64,000 nucleotides of DNA from CALMEC01 sp964434425 (GTDB taxonomy: Bacteria > Actinomycetota > Thermoleophilia > Miltoncostaeales > Miltoncostaeaceae). Of this stretch, positions 61,693-64,000 are shown in pieces. The notes beneath the pieces are model-generated. The model had not been told where the DNA came from and did no database searches. It worked only from the letters and a program-made list of their open reading frames with translations. The stretch is from positions 1 to 64,000 of the forward strand of contig CAYSVH010000011.1 of the NCBI GenBank assembly GCA_964434425.1, read 5' to 3'. The first letter of the stretch is position 1; each line of letters begins with the position of its first letter. The position numbers were made by a program, and so were the translations under genes.

Positions 61693-62773
61693 GCGCCCGA
61701 GCCCGAGACCGGTGCGCACCGTGGTGGTCGACGCCCGGATGGCGCGACGACGCCACACCGGCACCGCCACCTACATCAACGGCCTCGTGGCTGCGATACG
61801 CGGAGCCGACGCCGCGGACGTCCGGATCCGCGTCGTCAGCGGACCGCCGCCTCTCCCACGCCGGGGACGTCTGACGCGGATCGGAAACCTCGCCCTGGAC
61901 CTCCTGTGGACCCACGTGGCCCTCCCCCTGATCGCGCTGCGTCATCGCGCCGACGTGATCCACGCACCGTTCAACTGGGGTCCCGCCCTGGCCACGTGCC
62001 CCACGGTGGTGACGGTGCACGATCTGGCGTGGGAGCGCGTACCCGAGACGTTCCCGGGTTTCTTCCGCCGGTACGCCCGCATCTTCACCCGCCTCAGCGT
62101 GCGCCGCGCACGCCGCATCATCGCCGTGTCGCGCGCGACGGCGGACGACCTGGTCGACCTCTACGGCGCGCCCGCGGGCCGCCTGCGGGTCATCCCGAAC
62201 GGCGTCCACCCCGACCGTGCGCCCAGCGACCTGCCCCGCGAGCCGTTCGTCCTGGCCGTGGGTGAGTTCGAACCCCGCAAGCGGATCATGGAACTGATCG
62301 CCGGCTTCGCCGCATACCGCGCGGACGCCCCGGCCGATCCACCGCCGTGCGACCTGGTGCTGGTCGGTTCGGGCGGATCGCAGGCCGAGGCCGTGCGCGC
62401 TGCGGCGACAGATCATGTCGTCCTGACAGGATTCGTGGCCGGTGAGGCGCTGAGCGACCTCTACCGCCGGGCCACCCTGCTGGTGTTCCCGTCGTCGTAC
62501 GAGGGGTTCGGGCTCCCCGTGGTCGAGGCCATGGCGCACGGCTGCCCGACGCTCGTCGCGCAGAACTCGTCGCTGGTGGAGGTGGGCGGCGACGTGGCCA
62601 TCCCGCTGGACGATCCGACGGCCGACGGAATCGCCCGCGCGTTGACCGACGCCCTGTGGGATCGTGCGGCACTTTCGGCCCGCGGCGAGCGATCACGAGA
62701 TCATGCACGGATGTTCGACTGGGACGCGGTGGCGCGGGCCACCCTGAACGTGTACCGAGAGGCGGCGCGATGA
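61685..62773 (+). CDS. GT4-family glycosyltransferase 2
   Basis: A 362-residue GT4 enzyme related to the one before. VVVDARMARRRHTGTATYIN opens it, followed by TVVTVHDLAWERVPETFPGF, RRIIAVSRATADDLVDLYGA, FVLAVGEFEPRKRIMELIAG and the donor motif FPSSYEGFGLPVVEAMAHGC. The overlap with the upstream gene shows coupling. It lacks any membrane segment, so it is cytosolic or peripheral. The donor sugar and acceptor cannot be read from sequence. Confidence 0.92.
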   Translation: MSERPSPRPVRTVVVDARMARRRHTGTATYINGLVAAIRGADAADVRIRVVSGPPPLPRRGRLTRIGNLALDLLWTHVALPLIALRHRADVIHAPFNWGPALATCPTVVTVHDLAWERVPETFPGFFRRYARIFTRLSVRRARRIIAVSRATADDLVDLYGAPAGRLRVIPNGVHPDRAPSDLPREPFVLAVGEFEPRKRIMELIAGFAAYRADAPADPPPCDLVLVGSGGSQAEAVRAAATDHVVLTGFVAGEALSDLYRRATLLVFPSSYEGFGLPVVEAMAHGCPTLVAQNSSLVEVGGDVAIPLDDPTADGIARALTDALWDRAALSARGERSRDHARMFDWDAVARATLNVYREAAR

Positions 62774-62837
62774 CCACACCACACCACCGGCGGACGGGGC
62801 CCCCGCCGGACCCGTCGCCCCGCCACGGGAACCGCCC

Positions 62838-63905
62838 GTGATCGCCGCCGTCGACGCGCACATGGTCGGCCAGCCGTCGGCCGGCGACGCCGGCAACGCG
62901 CGCTTCCACACCCTTCTCATCCAGGCGCTCCTCGCCACGGCCGCGGAGGACGACGGTGTGGCCGCCCTGATCGCCCACGAGAAGGCGCGTGACCTGATCG
63001 GCGAGGGCCCGCGGATCGAAACGGTGACCGCGAGCAACGTCCGCCGGCTCCTCCAGGACATCCCCCGCGCTCTCACCACGGTGGAAGCGGACGCCGCGGT
63101 CTACAGCTACATCAGCCCGCTGCGGAGCCCGTGCCCGTCCGTGGTCGTCGTGCACGACGTGCTCTTCCGCCTTCAGCCCGAGTGGTTCAGCCGCCGCGTG
63201 CGGCTCCTTCTCAACACGTTCGTGCCGCCGTCGGTGCGCCGGGCGGGCGCGGTCGTCACCGTGTCGCGGCGCAGCCGCGAGGATCTGATCGACGCGTTCG
63301 GCGTCGACCCGGACAAGGTGCACGTGGTCACGAACGTCCCGGCGCCGTCCTTCTTTCCCCGCGAGGGGGCGGCCGAACGCGTGCGCGAACGGCATGGCCT
63401 CGACCGCTACTGCCTGTACGTCGGCGACGTGCACCCCCGCAAGAACGTCGTCGCCCTGGCGGAGGCCATCCGCCTGGTCGGCGAGCGCGATCTGCGCCTG
63501 GCCGTCGTGGGACGCGCTGGCCATAAGGGTGAGCAGCTGATCGCCGCCAGCGGGGGGATCTGGCTGGGCCCGATGGGCGACGACGACCTGGCCGACCTCT
63601 ACACGGCGGCGACCGTCACCTGCTACCCCTCGCTGTACGAGGGGTTCGGGCTTCCGGTGGTCGAGGCGATGGCGTGCGGATCGCCCGTAGTGGCGACGAC
63701 GCGCGGGGCGCTTCCGGAGATCTCGGGTGACGCCGCCATCCTGGTGGACCCGTACCCGGCGCAGCTCGCCGACGGCATACGCGCCGCCCTCGAGCCCGCG
63801 ACGGCCGACCGGCTGCGTGAGGCCGGGCCGAAACAGGCCGCCACGTTCTCGCTGACCGAGATGGGCGAGCAGGGGTGGCGGGCCATCCGGGCGGCGGTCG
63901 AATGA
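62838..63905 (+). CDS. GT4-family glycosyltransferase 3
   Basis: A 355-residue GT4 enzyme, third of the run, starting at GTG 64 bases after the previous stop. It has AAVDAHMVGQPSAGDAGNAR, VVVVHDVLFRLQPEWFSRRV, VVTVSRRSREDLIDAFGVDP, YCLYVGDVHPRKNVVALAEA and YPSLYEGFGLPVVEAMACGS. The N-terminal domain differs from the other two, so the acceptor is likely different. The cluster may continue beyond the window, but a strong hairpin directly follows this gene. Confidence 0.9.
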   Translation: MIAAVDAHMVGQPSAGDAGNARFHTLLIQALLATAAEDDGVAALIAHEKARDLIGEGPRIETVTASNVRRLLQDIPRALTTVEADAAVYSYISPLRSPCPSVVVVHDVLFRLQPEWFSRRVRLLLNTFVPPSVRRAGAVVTVSRRSREDLIDAFGVDPDKVHVVTNVPAPSFFPREGAAERVRERHGLDRYCLYVGDVHPRKNVVALAEAIRLVGERDLRLAVVGRAGHKGEQLIAASGGIWLGPMGDDDLADLYTAATVTCYPSLYEGFGLPVVEAMACGSPVVATTRGALPEISGDAAILVDPYPAQLADGIRAALEPATADRLREAGPKQAATFSLTEMGEQGWRAIRAAVE

Positions 63906-63918
63906 CGGTGTCGTCGAC

Positions 63919-63945
63919 GCGCTTGTGCGGTACTCGCACAAGCGC
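63919..63945 (+). terminator. Hairpin terminator after the glycosyltransferase cluster
   Basis: A perfect 11-bp stem (GCGCTTGTGCG / CGCACAAGCGC) with a 5-base loop begins 13 bases after the stop codon and directly abuts a hairpin repeat. Confidence 0.8.
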
Positions 63946-64000
63946 GCGCAAGTCCGGTGCCAGGCACTTAACTTGCGCGTGGCAAATCGCACGAACACGA
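63945..64000. repeat. Hairpin repeat plus 40-bp dispersed repeat, copy 2
   Basis: CGCGCAAGTCCGGTGCC and, after one A, GGCACTTAACTTGCGCG form a 17-bp stem with three mismatches (63945-63979). The right arm continues into the 40-bp repeat shared with 37-76. The left arm is the same as that of the perfect palindrome at 119-151. The repeat may extend past the window edge. Confidence 0.8.

Overview
The window is GC-rich chromosomal DNA with short intergenic gaps, many 4-nt start/stop overlaps (ATGA/GTGA) and frequent GTG starts. The gene set points to the Actinomycetota: a deazaflavin (F420)-type nitroreductase, ergothioneine genes egtB/egtD, a separate-subunit PurS/PurQ/PurL, SHOCT and DUF6325 proteins, GAP/Sap-type membrane proteins and KatG next to a Fur-type regulator. 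A Thermoleophilia-like lineage is my guess only. I see no rRNA, tRNA, CRISPR array or intact insertion sequence.

Layout. 0-2.1 kb: dispersed hairpin repeats, a fused gene remnant, and an AAA/DUF4143 ATPase behind four 23-bp iterons. 2.2-12.6 kb: small membrane proteins, divergent katG/fur sharing a double operator, an F420-type reductase, a Vps62-like membrane protein, a SHOCT-DUF6325-SHOCT operon and an alkylsulfatase. 12.6-22.7 kb is a decay zone: a deleted LuxR-type regulator, two SulP transporters, a DUF7144 gene split by a 166-bp MITE-like element, a dead GAP-family gene, a HerA-like ATPase, two truncated fragments and a Phd/PIN toxin-antitoxin pair with a broken toxin. 22.7-39.2 kb: metH, a degenerate receiver protein, an NmrA/AraC divergent pair, an S9 peptidase, a MntA/HepT pair with a nonsense mutation in hepT, sbcDC, a protease-like membrane protein and a Ca2+/H+ antiporter. 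39.2-56.9 kb: the de novo purine pathway in two blocks, purCSQLFMNH and purDB, separated by a LysR regulator, a methyltransferase, an L,D-transpeptidase with a solute-binding protein, a DJ-1/PfpI protein and a UPF0114 membrane protein. 57-64 kb: a hot-dog thioesterase, egtBD and three consecutive GT4 glycosyltransferases.

How the genes work together. The two pur blocks encode every committed step from phosphoribosylamine to IMP plus adenylosuccinate lyase, apart from PurK/PurE, which are not here. KatG, ergothioneine synthesis and the Fur-type repressor suggest peroxide defence. MetH and the purine enzymes PurN and PurH share folate one-carbon chemistry.

Most interesting signals. (1) Eleven genes have a TANNNT box 6-7 nt before the start codon, consistent with leaderless transcription. 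(2) A MITE-like family has two copies here; removing one restores a split reading frame. (3) Four iterons with an exact 23-bp period lie over the promoter of the DUF4143 ATPase. (4) In both toxin-antitoxin loci the toxin is broken and the antitoxin is intact. (5) Hairpin repeats share a GGTGCC/GGCACC or GGTGTC/GACACC core.
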